A stretch of 64,000 bases of DNA from Dillenia suffruticosa (taxonomy: Eukaryota; Streptophyta; Magnoliopsida; Dilleniales; Dilleniaceae). Under the pieces are notes generated by a model. That model ran no database searches. It saw only the letters and a list, made by a program, of their open reading frames with translations, and was not told the DNA's origin. This document shows positions 36,029 through 48,395 of the stretch, one piece after another; position 1 is the stretch's first letter; every line of letters begins with the position of its first letter. The DNA lies in NCBI GenBank assembly GCA_033439265.1, contig JAVTVX010000016.1:18398701-18462700 (forward strand), in the 5' to 3' direction. A program made the position numbers and the translations under genes.

Positions 36029-38760
36029 TCGAAAAATATTTAATTTTTTACAAGAGATTTATTGTTCTTGACTTATCATTAATTTAATTAATTTAATAAT
36101 TATAGATATGTGTTCAAAGGAGATATAAAATTAGATAACATATTTGTTATTTCTTATAATCAGGAGTTGCTATTAAAGTATGAAGCACATATGATTATCG
36201 AGTGGTGCAATCATTCTTGTGCAATCAGATATCTCTTCAAATATATTAGTAAAGGACCAGATAGAAGAATAACAATGATTCAGGATAATATTATGATTAA
36301 CAAGAGCACAAATAAAGAAGAAGTAATAGAGGTTGATAAGAGCAAACTTATTTGGATTGTTGGTTTTTATTGGCGTGTGAAGCATCTTGGAGAATTTTTG
36401 GATTTGATATCCATTATAGAGATCCAACAGTAATACAACTAACCTTTCATCTACCAAATGAACAAACTCTCAATCCAAGAGATTTTGAGAATTTGAGAAA
36501 ACTCTTAAATAGAGAAGGAGTTGATAGAACAATATTTACAGAATGGATGCACATGAACAAGATTGATACTAAAGCTAGACAACTAACTTATGCCCATTCC
36601 CTTCAAAATATGTTTGGTATGAAAGAGATAGAATTTTGAAACTATGAAAACAAGGAAAATGCATTGGGAGAATTGTTTATGCTCACCCAACTACAGGAGA
36701 AAGATATTATCTCATGATCTTACTTAATATCCTTAAAAATCCTACAAATTTTACTGAATTAAAAACTATTGATCGAGTTGAATATCCAACATTCAAGCAA
36801 TCATGCTATGCTTTGGGATTAATTAGTGACGATAAAGAGTGGAATGATGCTATAAATGAAGCTAGATTGTGGGTTCTTGGGGCCACCGTTAAGGCATATA
36901 TTTATTACAATTCTTATTCATTATGAAGTCAATGACCCTTTTCAATTTTGGGAATGCAATTGGAAGTTCTTGTCAGAGGATTTATTGCACAAGAAAAGAA
37001 GATTATTCAGCTTTCCAAAACTAATCCTTACTGACTTGCAATTAAAGAATTATTGTTTACCGAAGATAAAGAACATCTTAGAGCAAAATGGAAGATCCAT
37101 TACAATATCAAAGCCTTTCCTCAACCAAATGTTAGCCTTTTGAGTAAACTGGATAATAGATTAATATGCAAAGAGCTAAACTATAATTTTGAAAATTTGA
37201 AAGAAGAGCATATTCGATCCTCTACTTTACTCAATCAAGATCAAAAAAAGATATATGAAAATTTGATATCTATAGTCCATCATCGTAAGAGAGGCCTGTA
37301 TTTTGTATATGGACAAGAAGGCATACGCAAGACCTTTTTATATAGCACAATTATTACAAATTACGATCAGAAGAACTAATTGTTCTTGTTGTTGCTTCTT
37401 TAGATATGTAATTATATATACAATAAAAATTTCCTTTGCTAAGCATTTAGATTGTAAGATATTCTAACAAAATTATTGAAAATTTAAATTATGTGGGAAT
37501 TGCTTCGCTACTTTTGCTTAAGGGTAGGACTGCACACAGTGGATTTGACATATCTATAAAAATTCTTGAAAATAATACATGCGAAATAAAAGCGGAACAT
37601 AAATCTTGCTGAACTCATGCATGAAACCTCACTAATCATTTGGGATGAAACTCCAATGGTGCAAAAATATGCATTTCAAGCTTTGGATAAAACATTGAGA
37701 GATATTATTAGGTACAAATATCCTAATGCATCTAAAAAACCCTTTGGTGGAAAAACAGTTTTCTTGGGTCGTGTCTTTTGCCAGATATTACTAGTCATCC
37801 CTATGGGTAAAAGATAGGATATTGTTAATTTTTGTATCAGTAGATTTTACCAGTGGTATTTCTGTCAATTATTCTTGCTTACAAAAAGCATGAGAGTGAA
37901 TGAATTGAATAGCAATGCATAGGTTAATCAAAGGAAAAAGCACTTTAATAAATGTGTGTTAGATATTGGTGAAGGAAAAGTAGTAACTATTAATAGAAAA
38001 GGAGATGATTTTCCAATATGGATATAAATTCCTAATAATTTTCTTATCAAGCAATAGAGTTCTCCTATTGAGACAATAATGCTAGCGACATATCCTCATT
38101 TTATATCAAAGCAATATAATGAAAAATATTTGAAGGAAAAAGCTATTTTAACATCACTTAATGAAAATATAGAACAGGTAAATGACTTCATGTTTGATAT
38201 TTTGAGTGGTTCAGCAAAAACATATAGAAACTCAGATGAGAGATATAAGTCATCTTTAGATAACTTTGAACAAGAAGGAATATAGCAAATAGAATTCCTT
38301 AATAGCTTGACATTTCCTGGATTTCCAAGACATGTGCTAAATTTAAAAGAAGAGATGCATGTTATATTACTAAGAAATGTAAATCCATTTCTTGGTATAT
38401 GTAATGGAACAAGACTTATCATTCAATAGTTGAGACAATGGATAATGGAAGCTAAAATAAACACTGGAAATCAAATTGGAAATAAAGTTTTGATCCCCAG
38501 AATTATAGTCACATTACCAAAATATAGTCTTCAATCACAAGTATGTTGGATTATATCTTCAAAAGCTAGTATTTTCCCATGGACAAGTATATGTTGCTCT
38601 ATCACGAGTTACAGATTCAAATGGATTAAAAATCCTAATTATGGATGATGATGAAAACTTCAAAAGCTATTCAAAAAAATAGTCTTCAATGAAATTTTAA
38701 TGGATTGTGAAGAGCTATCAACAACATACATGTATATAGAGTTTCTTATTTAATTTTTAA

Positions 38761-39659
38761 TGCATAAATAATTTATACAATTTATATTCATATCTGCATA
38801 TTTATTTGTTTATTTAAGAAATATGTCAATCAAAATATTGAGAAATATGTTACTACTAACACATTTACAATTTTTTTTCATGATATTTACAATGACATAA
38901 TTAATGTATTCTCAATTCATTTAATTTTTTGCTTCTAGGATAAAAATTCAATTGATTGAGATGCTATAACAGCTGCTTTTGAAGTAACAAAAATATAACT
39001 AAAAATATAACTAGAAGATCAAAAGTTTCTAAGTTAAAATGAGTATTGATCTCCCATACACTATATCATAACTTCATTTCCAATGACAATTTATTAAAAC
39101 CTTTTATTTCTTTTTCTCTTATATATATTTTAATTTTTAACGTAATTCATTTTATAATTATCAATTCAATCCCTTATTACAAATTAAGTCATTTTATAAG
39201 GTTTTGTTTGTTTATAATAAATGAATCTTTATTTTTAATTTCTCTTTTTCATTCTCAAATTTTTAGGGATAATCAAATTCCATGAAATTTTCGTTACATG
39301 CATATTAATGTCATATAAGATGTTACGTAACATGTTTAAAAGTAAAATGAATAATTGTTTTTGTAACGACACTCGAGTAATAAAGAATTTTTATTCAAGT
39401 ATTTTTCTCTATATCTAATGTTTGAATTTTCGTGATCACATGTATTTCTATAATTTTTGTAACCAACGTAAAGAAAAAAAAAGTAAAATGAATAATTTAT
39501 TTGTGACTCCACCAAATTATAATTAAATCTAAATATTTAGTAATTTTTAAAAAGAAATAAAAAGATTTAGTATTAAATTAAAAAATGAACCCAAAAAAAA
39601 GAACAAAGCCTTTGTTTCTAATTAAAGAAAAAAATAGAAAAGATAATTTACAAATAGCT
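38761..39659. other. AT-rich intergenic region between Helitron and fold-back MULE
   Basis: No gene or terminal repeat recognised. It may contain the Helitron 3' end, but I could not identify its hairpin. Confidence 0.4.
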
Positions 39660-39668
39660 AGCAAGATC

Positions 39669-40794
39669 GAGTTTTGTACCGAAATAACTTCAAAAAAATT
39701 TTTTTTAAATAACCCAAACGAAAAAATATTTCCGTTTTTAACTCACATTTGTCAGGAGTTGAAGATGCGACACACTGTGTCGCATTTTCAACCCGCGACA
39801 AAGTCTAGACAGAGAGAGAGAGAGGAGTCAAGGGAGGGAGAGAGAGAGGGGAGGAGAGCGGCGGGGGGCGGAGGGGGGAGGGAGGAGGGCGGCGGGGGGA
39901 AGGAGAGAGAGAGGGGAGGACTGCGGAGGGGTGTGGAGGGGGGAGAGAGAGAGAGAGGGGGAGGGAGGGAGAGAAAGAAGGGAGGGCAGCGGGGGGTCCG
40001 CCGGGGGAGGGAGAGAGAGAAAGAGGGGAGGAGCACGGTGGTGGGCGGAGGGGGGAAGGAAAGAGAGGGAAGGGGCGTGGCGGGGTGTAGAGGGGGGAGG
40101 GAGAGAGAGAGGGGAGGGCCGCGGGGAGGCGGAGGGGGGAGGGAGGGAGAGAAAGAGGGGAGGGCTCTGTCTCTCTCTCCCTCCCTCCTTCGCCTCCCGC
40201 TCCTCCCCTCTGTCTCACTCCCTACCCCCTTCGCCCCCCGAAGGAGGAGCGTGGCGCCGCTGCGCTCCTTCTCTTTCTCTCTCTCCCTCCCCCTCTGCAC
40301 GCCGCTCCTCCCCTCTCCCTCTCCCTCCCCCTCTGCCCCCCGTGGCCCTTCCCTCTTTCTCTCTCTCCCTCCCCCCTGCGCACCCCACCGCGCCCCTCCT
40401 ATCTCTCTCTCCTTCCCCCTCCTCCCCCACCGCACTCCTCCCCTCTTTCTCTCTTCCTCCCCCGGCGGACCCCCCGCCGCCCTCCCCTCTGTCTCTCCCT
40501 CCCTCCCCCCTCCGCGGCCCTCCCCTCTGTCTCTCTCCCTCCCCCTCCGCACCCTGCCGCAGTCCTCCCCTCTCTCTCTCTCCTTCCCCCTCCGCCCCCC
40601 GCCGTCCTCCTCCCTCCCCCCTCCGCCCCCCACCGCTCTCCTCCCCCCTCTCTCTCCCTCCCCCCGGACTCCTCTCTCTCTCTGGACTTTGTCGCGAGTT
40701 GAAGACGCGCCACAGTGAAATGGGTTAGAAACGAAAATATTTTTTCGTTTGAATTATTTTAAATTTTTTTTTGAGTTATTTCGGTACAAAACTC
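39669..40794. mobile_element. Fold-back, non-autonomous MULE (1,126 bp)
   Basis: The termini are GAGTTTTGTACCGAAATAAC and, reverse-complemented from the right, the same 20 bases. An exact 9 bp TSD AGCAAGATC flanks it (39660-39668 and 40795-40803). Inside the termini lies an imperfect hairpin (39750-39805) around GATGCGACAC/GTGTCGCATT. The left half is an almost pure purine minisatellite (39805-40163); the right half is mostly its pyrimidine complement (40168-40690). So the whole element can fold on itself. It belongs to the same family as the 11762-18458 MULE. It sits 57 bp upstream of the aminopeptidase ATG. Confidence 0.88.
39805..40690. repeat. Purine/pyrimidine minisatellite arms of the fold-back MULE
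   Basis: Units resemble GGGAGAGAGAGAGGGGAGGA followed by GCGCGGTGGGGGGCGGAGG, repeated six to eight times, then inverted in the right half. A small GC hairpin at about 40232-40275 marks the inner part. Long open frames on both strands arise because purine-rich DNA lacks stop codons. Confidence 0.85.
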
Positions 40795-40904
40795 AGCAAG
40801 ATCATTGCGGACGAAAACAGCGAAAGGAAAAACAGTTGGGCTCTGGTAAGCATAGGAGAATGGCGACGGTAGCTCGTCTTCAGCTCTTCCATACTTCTTC
40901 CCCA

Positions 40905-41116
40905 AAGTTTTGTTCCGAATTAACCTCAAAAAAAAAAATAAAATAAAATAATATCATTCAAAAAATATTTCCAAAACTAATACACATATGTCGTGACTTG
41001 AAGTCACGACATTACTGTTATCAGTCACGACATGGTATATTGGATTTGGAAATATTTTTTGAAATGTGTTGTTTTAAAAAATTTTTTATTTTTGAGGTTA
41101 ATTCGGAACAAAGCTC
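40905..41116. mobile_element. MULE-family MITE inside aminopeptidase exon 1 (212 bp)
   Basis: The ends are AAGTTTTGTTCCGAATTAACC and, reverse-complemented, GAGCTTTGTTCCGAATTAACC shown here up to base 21 only in part. The neighbours TTCTTCCCC (40895-40903) and TTCTTTCCC (41117-41125) match at 8 of 9. It contains one full 25 bp palindrome at about 40989-41013 and a half copy near 41023. It separates the first 15 codons of the transit peptide from the rest, and reading from the ATG into the element reaches a stop. Confidence 0.85.
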
Positions 41117-42209
41117 TTCTTTCCCGATCATCAAACCCCACTCTCGCTAGCTCTTTTCAAATTTCTCTTACCCTAATTTGTACCAAACGGCTCCTCTTCG
41201 TAAGCTCTCCACTCTGTGCTCCGTCTCCGATCAATTCCTCCTCAGGTACTCTCTCTCTCTTTCTTTGATTTTCAATGTTCGATAACTAATATTGCAAGTG
41301 TAAGCAGAGTGTTGGATCGAGTGCGTCGATCGTTGGGGATCTTCTGGACTATCTCAATGAATCTTGGACTCAGTTTCATGCCACTGGTATATGCCATGCC
41401 CACTATTTGATTTCGGTTTCATCTTTTGCAATTATTGTTCCAAAATCTGCAAATTTAGGGTCTTATTTTGATTTAAATGTGATGAAATTTGGTTTGTGTT
41501 TTGGAGCGGAGAAACTGGTGATCATATAAAATGGTGATGGTATAAAATGGTTTTGGTCGTGATTCAATTTGATTTTGATTTAACAATTGGTATGGCATAA
41601 ATCACAGTCTAACCTAAAATTTCTGGATAATACATTTGAAGTGGCTAATAATCTTGATTTGCATGGTAGCATATGTGAACTAGTACAGCAAACATGGTGC
41701 ACATGAATGGAAAAGCAAAGAAACTTCCTGCTTCTTTTGACTTCTATCAAATGGAAGAGATTAAGAAACAATGACATTCAACTCCACTCTCTCAAGCTTT
41801 AAATCAAAGTAAATATACATATGGCCCAAACATGGGTGCTGGGTGCATGTCCCAAATTCTTGGCTAACTTAATGAATGAAATGTCATACAAGGATTGTAT
41901 ACTATTGGTTGCAACATAGCTTGCAAGTCTATTTATTTATTTATTTTAATTATATATCTAGATTTTAATACGTTGATGCTCAAGTAGATAGAATAGAGGA
42001 TGTCTGCTCTGTTGAATCATTGGAAGAGTTCGTGGATAAGATTTCTTCAGCATTTTAACAGAGGCAACAAAATACAGTTTAACTTTTTCTCCTATGGGAG
42101 TTTTGCTGGCTTACAGAAAGTGCAATGCAAGTAGGATGGAGCAAGAAATTCGCAGAGCTGTTTATAGAGATGTAGTATATTTCTTGGATCTTGTCTCGTA
42201 CTATATTTT

Positions 42210-42362
42210 TTTGGGGCTCACCTGGCTTAGTGCAGGGGTAGGAGGAGGGTGAGTGTATATGTACGCAGCCTTTCCTTTGCATTTTGTGCAAAGAGGTTAT
42301 TTCCACGCCTTGAACCCATGACCTCGAGGTCACCAAAGGAGCAACTCCACCAAAAAGGCTGT
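42210..42362 (-). mobile_element. Plant SINE in the second aminopeptidase intron
   Basis: Read on the minus strand it has TTTGGTGGAGTTGCTCCTTT (A-box region), then GACCTCGAGGTCATGGGTTC followed by AAGG (B box). The body then has CCTCTTTGCA and GGCTGCGTACATATACACTC. These are the landmarks of a widespread tRNA-derived plant SINE family. Ends and TSD are not exact. Confidence 0.75.
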
Positions 42363-45300
42363 CTCATTCTATATATTTTTCCATAAACAATTGCAGGCCT
42401 GATAAGGGTATACTTGATCTTTACTATAGCTTAGCGTAAATTCATGTCTTTTAGCTCTTTGGCTATTTTTTGGTTAGTGCATAGATCAAAAGAGAGAGGA
42501 CATTTTTTAAAGGGTGGACAGACCTTTGGTTTTTTTAACAAATGGCATTTATCATTTTTATAAATTATTTTTCTTGAATGGCGTTGAGACTCTTGAAATG
42601 CTATTGTTGTTGTTGGTTCACTTTTTTATTTTGTATTTTGGTTCTTTTTCTTTGTGTGTCTCTAGGTGCACCTCCTTGTTGTATTTAGTCATTAGCCATT
42701 TTACTTTTTCCTAACATTTCTTCTTGATAAAGGTCACCTTCTTATCAGAAAGGGCAATTAAAGAAAAAATTTGAAACCAAGATTAAGTGTTGCTTTTAGC
42801 TACTTCACTAGTTTAGTGTGAGTTTCATCTCCATATGTGATTTCTTCCCCTTAGGACTTTTATTAGTTGACGGAAATATTATTCCTCAATATCACAATTA
42901 ATTGTTTTAAATATCAATGATTCTTCATTAGTTCTGTTTTTTAATATTTAACCATTTCGTTAGAAGAGTAAATGCTCTTGGATAGGAATGGATAGCGTAG
43001 AAGAATCCGCACTAATTAAACCAATATATTTTAAATATTTACCTATTGATTTATTTATCTATTTTCCTTTTCCTTTTTATTTTTCTTCTTATTTTCTTTT
43101 TCTTTTTATTTATATATATATTATTTTATTTTTTTTTCTTTCTTTTCTCTATCTTTTTCAAGTTTATTTCTCAAATGATCGACCCCAAATATTGAAATTA
43201 AGGATTAGTTTGTTGTTGTTGTATTAACCATAACCTTTATTTCAAACAATTTTAATTGCTTCTTTTATTTTCATAGGCTGTAGCATTATGTAATATGACT
43301 ATCTCTTGATTAAACATGGCTCCCCCATTCCAATCCGAAGGCTACATTGAAATTGATGAGATTGAGTTTGTGAATGTTGTATGAAAGGACAGTCTTCTTG
43401 CTTGATGTTGGTCCTTTAACTTGCACAACCCATTGTCTGTAAATGCGCTTGTCTGTTGATTTGGTTATCAACTGAAGTTAGCATTGAAGTTCAAAACTGC
43501 ATGAAATGTTTGGTTTGGCATCTTCATTTTGTGGTCTAAGGTCAGTGTTACTCATTTGGGCCTTGTTTCTCATGCAGCTGAAGCAAAACGACAACTCATT
43601 GCCGCTGGTTTTCATTTACTTGGTGAGAATGATGATGGGGACCTGAAGCCTGTGGACGCTACTTTTTCACCTGAAATATGTCTTGTTTGGTTGCATTTGC
43701 CATTGGAGAGAAGTGAGTTGAACGATCTCATCCATTTCTAAAGAAACTTCAAAAAAGAATTTGAATTTGTTGCCTGTAATATCAGAGTGCATAAACCATG
43801 AAATTTCCGACTTTGAAGTAAAGACACCCCATATGATAGCAAAGCTATTCAGTTGTTTACAGCTATGAACTTTAACTTTGTTACAGTTATTTTTTATACT
43901 TTTCCTGCTGGTTCTCCTTATGATTAGTATTCTGGAAATTTAGCATCATAAACTAGAAGGTTTTCTTAGTTTTGCAGGTATAGTATGGGTAATGGTTTTC
44001 ATGTGATTGCCGCACACACTGATAGCCCTTGTTTGAAACTGAAACCAAAATCAGCATCAATCAAGTCCAGTTATCTCATGGTGAATGTACAGACATATGG
44101 TGCTGGTCTTTGGCATACTTGGTTTGATAGAGACTTGAGTTTAGCAGGAAGGGTTATAGTCAGGGGTAGTGACGGTTCCTTTCTGCACAAACTAGTCAAA
44201 GTGAATGGACCTCTATTACGAGTTCCCACCCCGGCCATTCACCTTGATCGGTTTGTTCCCATATCTCGGTGCAATTTTCTTTTCTTGCCCGTTTTGACAT
44301 CATGTTGCAATTCAGTATTATTTTCATGAAAGAGTGATATGTCAACGTTCTTCCTTGCTTTCTAATTCCATATAATTGTTCAAGGTATATGTACCAATTG
44401 TAATGAACTGAAACTTCAGAGCTGGCTTAAATTTCTTCTTTGAAGTGGAAGAGAGTAAATGGAAGAAATTGAGAATTAAAGTAGCATGTGAAGTAGAATT
44501 GGTCATTTTGAACCTTAAGTGATATTGAACTTAAAATTTCAGTGTTGGCTTAAATTCTTCTTTAAAGTGGAAGCAAGTAAATGGAAGAAATTGAGAACTA
44601 AAGGAGTATGTGAAGTAGATTTGGTTGAACCTTAAGATCTCCCTGGTGGGACCATGCAAGCTAGCATTATCTTTGTTTAAATGTCCATGATACAAATGCT
44701 AGTTATATTTTACATACATACTTATTGCACCTTTAGTACCAATGCTTATGCTGAAGGCACTTTCCAGACAGTGCCTCATGTGATTGAGGGAATTGGCGTG
44801 AGACAATGTTCCCTCCAAGATTTTTGCCATTGTTTGTTCATCCTTTCCGTCCCTCTATTAGCTCCTGTATTAACACTTAATTTTAGATGTGTATAATCTT
44901 CGAAACATAGTTTTTTCTTCCGTTCTCTCCTTTGATTAATTATCTTAATTGAAAGGTTGAATGATATTATTCTTCCACTTTTTATATTGTCTGGCCACTC
45001 CAGAGTTACCAAGTAATAAATATGCAGTTTATGTGCCTAATAAAAGCCTTTGTCAAAACCGTTGGTTACAATTTTGTGTAGATTCGGTAACTTATAATTG
45101 ATGAAAAGGTAAGTGAATGGTTGTATTTAGTTTACGGCACAAATGGATTCAACCATTACCTGGAGATAAAATGAAGAGCAAGATTTTTAGTGAAGATACC
45201 ATTTGTTTGAGAGTAACATGGTTTAAACAAGAAAAGGGCATCAGTTTTCTCCCGGAAAATATGGCACGATCCTGTATGTAATTATGCATATATTCCATAG

Positions 45301-48085
45301 ATGGCACAATCTGACATAGAAAATGTGCCATAAATTATCTTGTATGAACATCTATCTAATCTAGTGTTGGGATCAAAACGTTGGGTGTAGTAAATTTGTT
45401 TATCATTTAAGAAGAGGTCGAGCAGGGAAAAAAATCTTACATTTTGTTCACTATTGAGTTTTCATCAATTCACCATTGTCCTTCTTTTCTTTTTCCTATT
45501 TTTTTCTTTTAATTTTAGTACAGTGAATAGCGATGGTTTCAAACCGAATATAGAGACTCATCTTGTTCCACTGATCGCAACAAAACTTGAGGATTCATTT
45601 CAGGAATCCAAAGAGAAAGGTGCTGCATTGTCTTCCAAAGCTGCACATCATCCACTGCTTATGCAGGTATATATTCTTGTTTTAATGCAGTCATTTGCTT
45701 GGATATCATGTTATTTTGGAGGGATGCTTGAGGCTTGTTCTGCTATGCAAGTTTGTTTCTTGTGGTCTAGATTTTGAACATAGACCTTGCTAAGGCGTCT
45801 TCTGCTATGAAACTGCTAGCACACATCAGCAGAAGATAGCATAAATCTTATAAAGTCCATAATAGCCTCACAAATGCTTTAAAAAGACAATTTAACAATT
45901 ATCCAACTGAACAAAATCTGGGGGAGGGCAAATTTTTTTATCCAAAAAAAAAAAAAAGATACTTCTGCATAGCAATAGTAATTTTCCAATGCTTTTTAAA
46001 GCAAAACCGAAAGTCTGTGTTGTGTATAAGTACTGCAGTATGAGGATATCTATTACTCACTTTTTTTTCTTCCTCATGCAAATTGCTTGGTTAGGTCCTT
46101 TGAGTGTGTGATTAGTCCTGCTTTGTAGGTAGAGTAGCTTATCTCTTCTGTGCTTTTTTTTCTTGAGCAAATGACTTTTCTCACTAAGCAAAAAAGTTCA
46201 ATTGGATGAGCACTGAGATTGTACTTTCCAGTTATTGTGTGTGGTATGGATTACTTCTCTAATCTATCTATAGTCATGATTTCAGATTTTGTCAGATGAA
46301 CTGAGTTGTCACATTGATGACATCATTACCATTGAGTTGAATGTTTGCGATACTCAACCTAGTTGCTTTGGAGGTGTGAACAATGAATTTATCTTTTCTG
46401 GAAGATTAGATAATCTTGCTTCAAGTTATTGTGCAGTGAGAGCACTTATGGACTCCTGTGAAGCACCTGGATCATTATCAAATGAGCATGCGATTCGCAT
46501 GGTTGCTTGCTTTATTTGACAATGAAGAGGTAATTATTTCTTCAGACATTGACACCGTTACATGGAGTGAAATATGCCTTGCATCTTTATGCTATACTCT
46601 TGTATTGGAGATAGTAATAATGTTTATTGTTATATCTATTAAGCAATTGCGAGCAGACGCTCCTTATTCTATGCGTGCAATAATAATATTCTTGTTTTAT
46701 GGGAATTGCACATGGACCGCTGACGCTGTATATTTATACTTATGTTGTGTAAGAAACCTCTTTCTGTTGTTGGAGACTTTCTCTGATTTGTATTCAGTTC
46801 ACATCACATTGTTTACTCAACACTGTGATACCAACTTGATACAACCATTTTAGTAATCCTTTAATGGAAGAGATGCTTACTACCTTGGTACTTAATACGC
46901 ATGTTTGTCCTGTAAAGACAGGTGATCTTATTTTATAATCTATTTATCTCTGCAGATTGGCATGCAAATTGATGTAGTCTGCATATATGCACATTTTCTT
47001 TTTCAGGTGGAATATTGACATAGGTTTCTTTAAAATTTTGTCTTTCAGGTTGGGTCAAATTCAATCCGAGGTGCTGGTGCTCCAACAATGTTTCAGGCTA
47101 TGAGACGCATAGTTGACTGCTTAGCTCATTAACCTGCTGGTGAGGGTGCTTATCAGCGTGCCATTCATCAATCATTTCCGGGTACGAATCTTGTCTTGTA
47201 CTTTCTAGAATTTGGAATATTTTAATCCTGTGTTGTTCTTAATGTATATATCAGATCTTATGCATGCTATACTCTAATATACATTCGACAAATAAAGTTT
47301 CATATTTGTTATATTGGCTTATATTATTTGAATGATCTTCATTATTTGTTATCCTTTTATTTTAGCAACATGCACCCATGGTATACAGAGAAGATAATTG
47401 AATGCATTGGTGGTATTCAACACAACTTGTGGTTCCATGAATAGTAGACGTATTCTGCTTGACATTGTGTGGTATATTTGAATACCGATATTAGGAAATA
47501 CATTCTCTTTCCTCTTTATATTTGTTGTGCACATTCATTTTATACAACTGTGTTCTTGTCTTTGAACTATCACATACAAACTGTGGTTGAGGAAATGAAT
47601 GCCAATACATGTCATGAATGTATCATCACTGGTTGAAACATCTAGGTTCTAGGGGCTTAATGCTTATCTTGATATATTGATCTGGAACTGTGTAAATCTT
47701 TCTATGGTTGGTCAATCTAGTATACATCATAACGTTTACCCAGTGTGCCTTCTTAACTAGCTTTTTGTTCAAAGCTTTGTAATGTAATTTGTAACTTTAG
47801 AACCTTGACAAGTGGTAAAAGTTTGATTATGACCTTAATTATTGCATGTATATATAGGTGATAATACATATCCAATCTAGGTAGTATTTGATCCCATGCA
47901 AAATCATGGCACCACCTCTATGGGCCGAGATGTCCCAGTAAGTGCTTTGCTTTACTGGGGTAGCAATGCTGCATCAGCAATGCTACCGTGATTACTCAAG
48001 GTGATATAGCTGCTCATGTTGTCAAAAAAGAAAAGGGTGACAATGTGTTTTTGTTCACTTCATAGGGGATTTTACTAGTCTTCAC

Positions 48086-48395
48086 TAGGGGTGTTATGAC
48101 ACCCGGATCGAGCTCGGGTATCATAATACCCGAGCTCGAGCTCGATGTACTTTAGGTGAGCTCGAGCTCGCCGAGTTTGTATTTTTCGAGCTCGAGCTCG
48201 AGCTCGAGCTCGAAGTGTCGTCAGGTGTCATCGGGTAGCTCGTCGAGCCTTCGAGCTCGACACAGCTGGGCTCGAGCTCGAGCTCGATACCCAGCTACCC
48301 GAGCCCGAGCTCGGTTTGACCGAGCCCGGGCTCGAGCTTTGACTGGGTAGTGTCACGGGTACCTGTGACACTACCCGGTGTCATTAACACCCCTA
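48086..48395. mobile_element. hAT-like MITE, copy 2 (310 bp), in an aminopeptidase intron
   Basis: TAGGGGTGTTATGACACC at the left matches the reverse complement of the right end, TAGGGGTGTTAATGACACC, with one indel. An exact 8 bp TSD GTCTTCAC flanks it (48078-48085 and 48396-48403). The interior is a chain of GAGCTCGAGCTC runs and GACACTACCCGG/CCGGGTAGTGTC pairs, so it folds strongly. It is the younger-looking of the two copies. Confidence 0.9.

Larger units (their letters stand above)
32880..38760 (+). pseudogene. Helitron Rep-helicase (RepHel), decayed
   Basis: Helitrons encode a HUH rolling-circle endonuclease fused to a PIF1-type helicase. Visible Rep pieces are PSEDRPDIVTRDFKIKLDL (about 32930), YTIEFQKRGLPHAHILLWL with the His-x-His motif (33140-33205), and DDYHVYRRRDDGR (to 33462). 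After an intron come YVFKGDIKLDNIFVISYNQ, WCNHSCAIRYLFKYISKGPD (36106-36260) and FGFDIHYRDPTV. Helicase pieces are LLNQDQKKIYENLISIV followed by a degraded Walker A (GQEGIRKT, 37310-37335), LIIWDETPMVQ with the DE box (37625), LDKTLRDI, FLNSLTFPGFPRHVLNLK (38295-38345) and GICNGTRLII (38395). Stops and frameshifts are frequent. The intron 33463-36105 joins in phase and hosts another element. I could not find the TC and CTRR ends. Confidence 0.85.

Noticed and set aside
39585-40728. Long open frames on both strands (up to 377 codons)
   Set aside because: They translate purine/pyrimidine minisatellite into RE/GE or SLP repeats. Stop codons are simply absent from such sequence, and the DNA is the body of a fold-back MULE.
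48156-48350. Ser/Arg-rich 64-codon frame
   Set aside because: It is the translation of the GAGCTC repeats of the hAT-like MITE.
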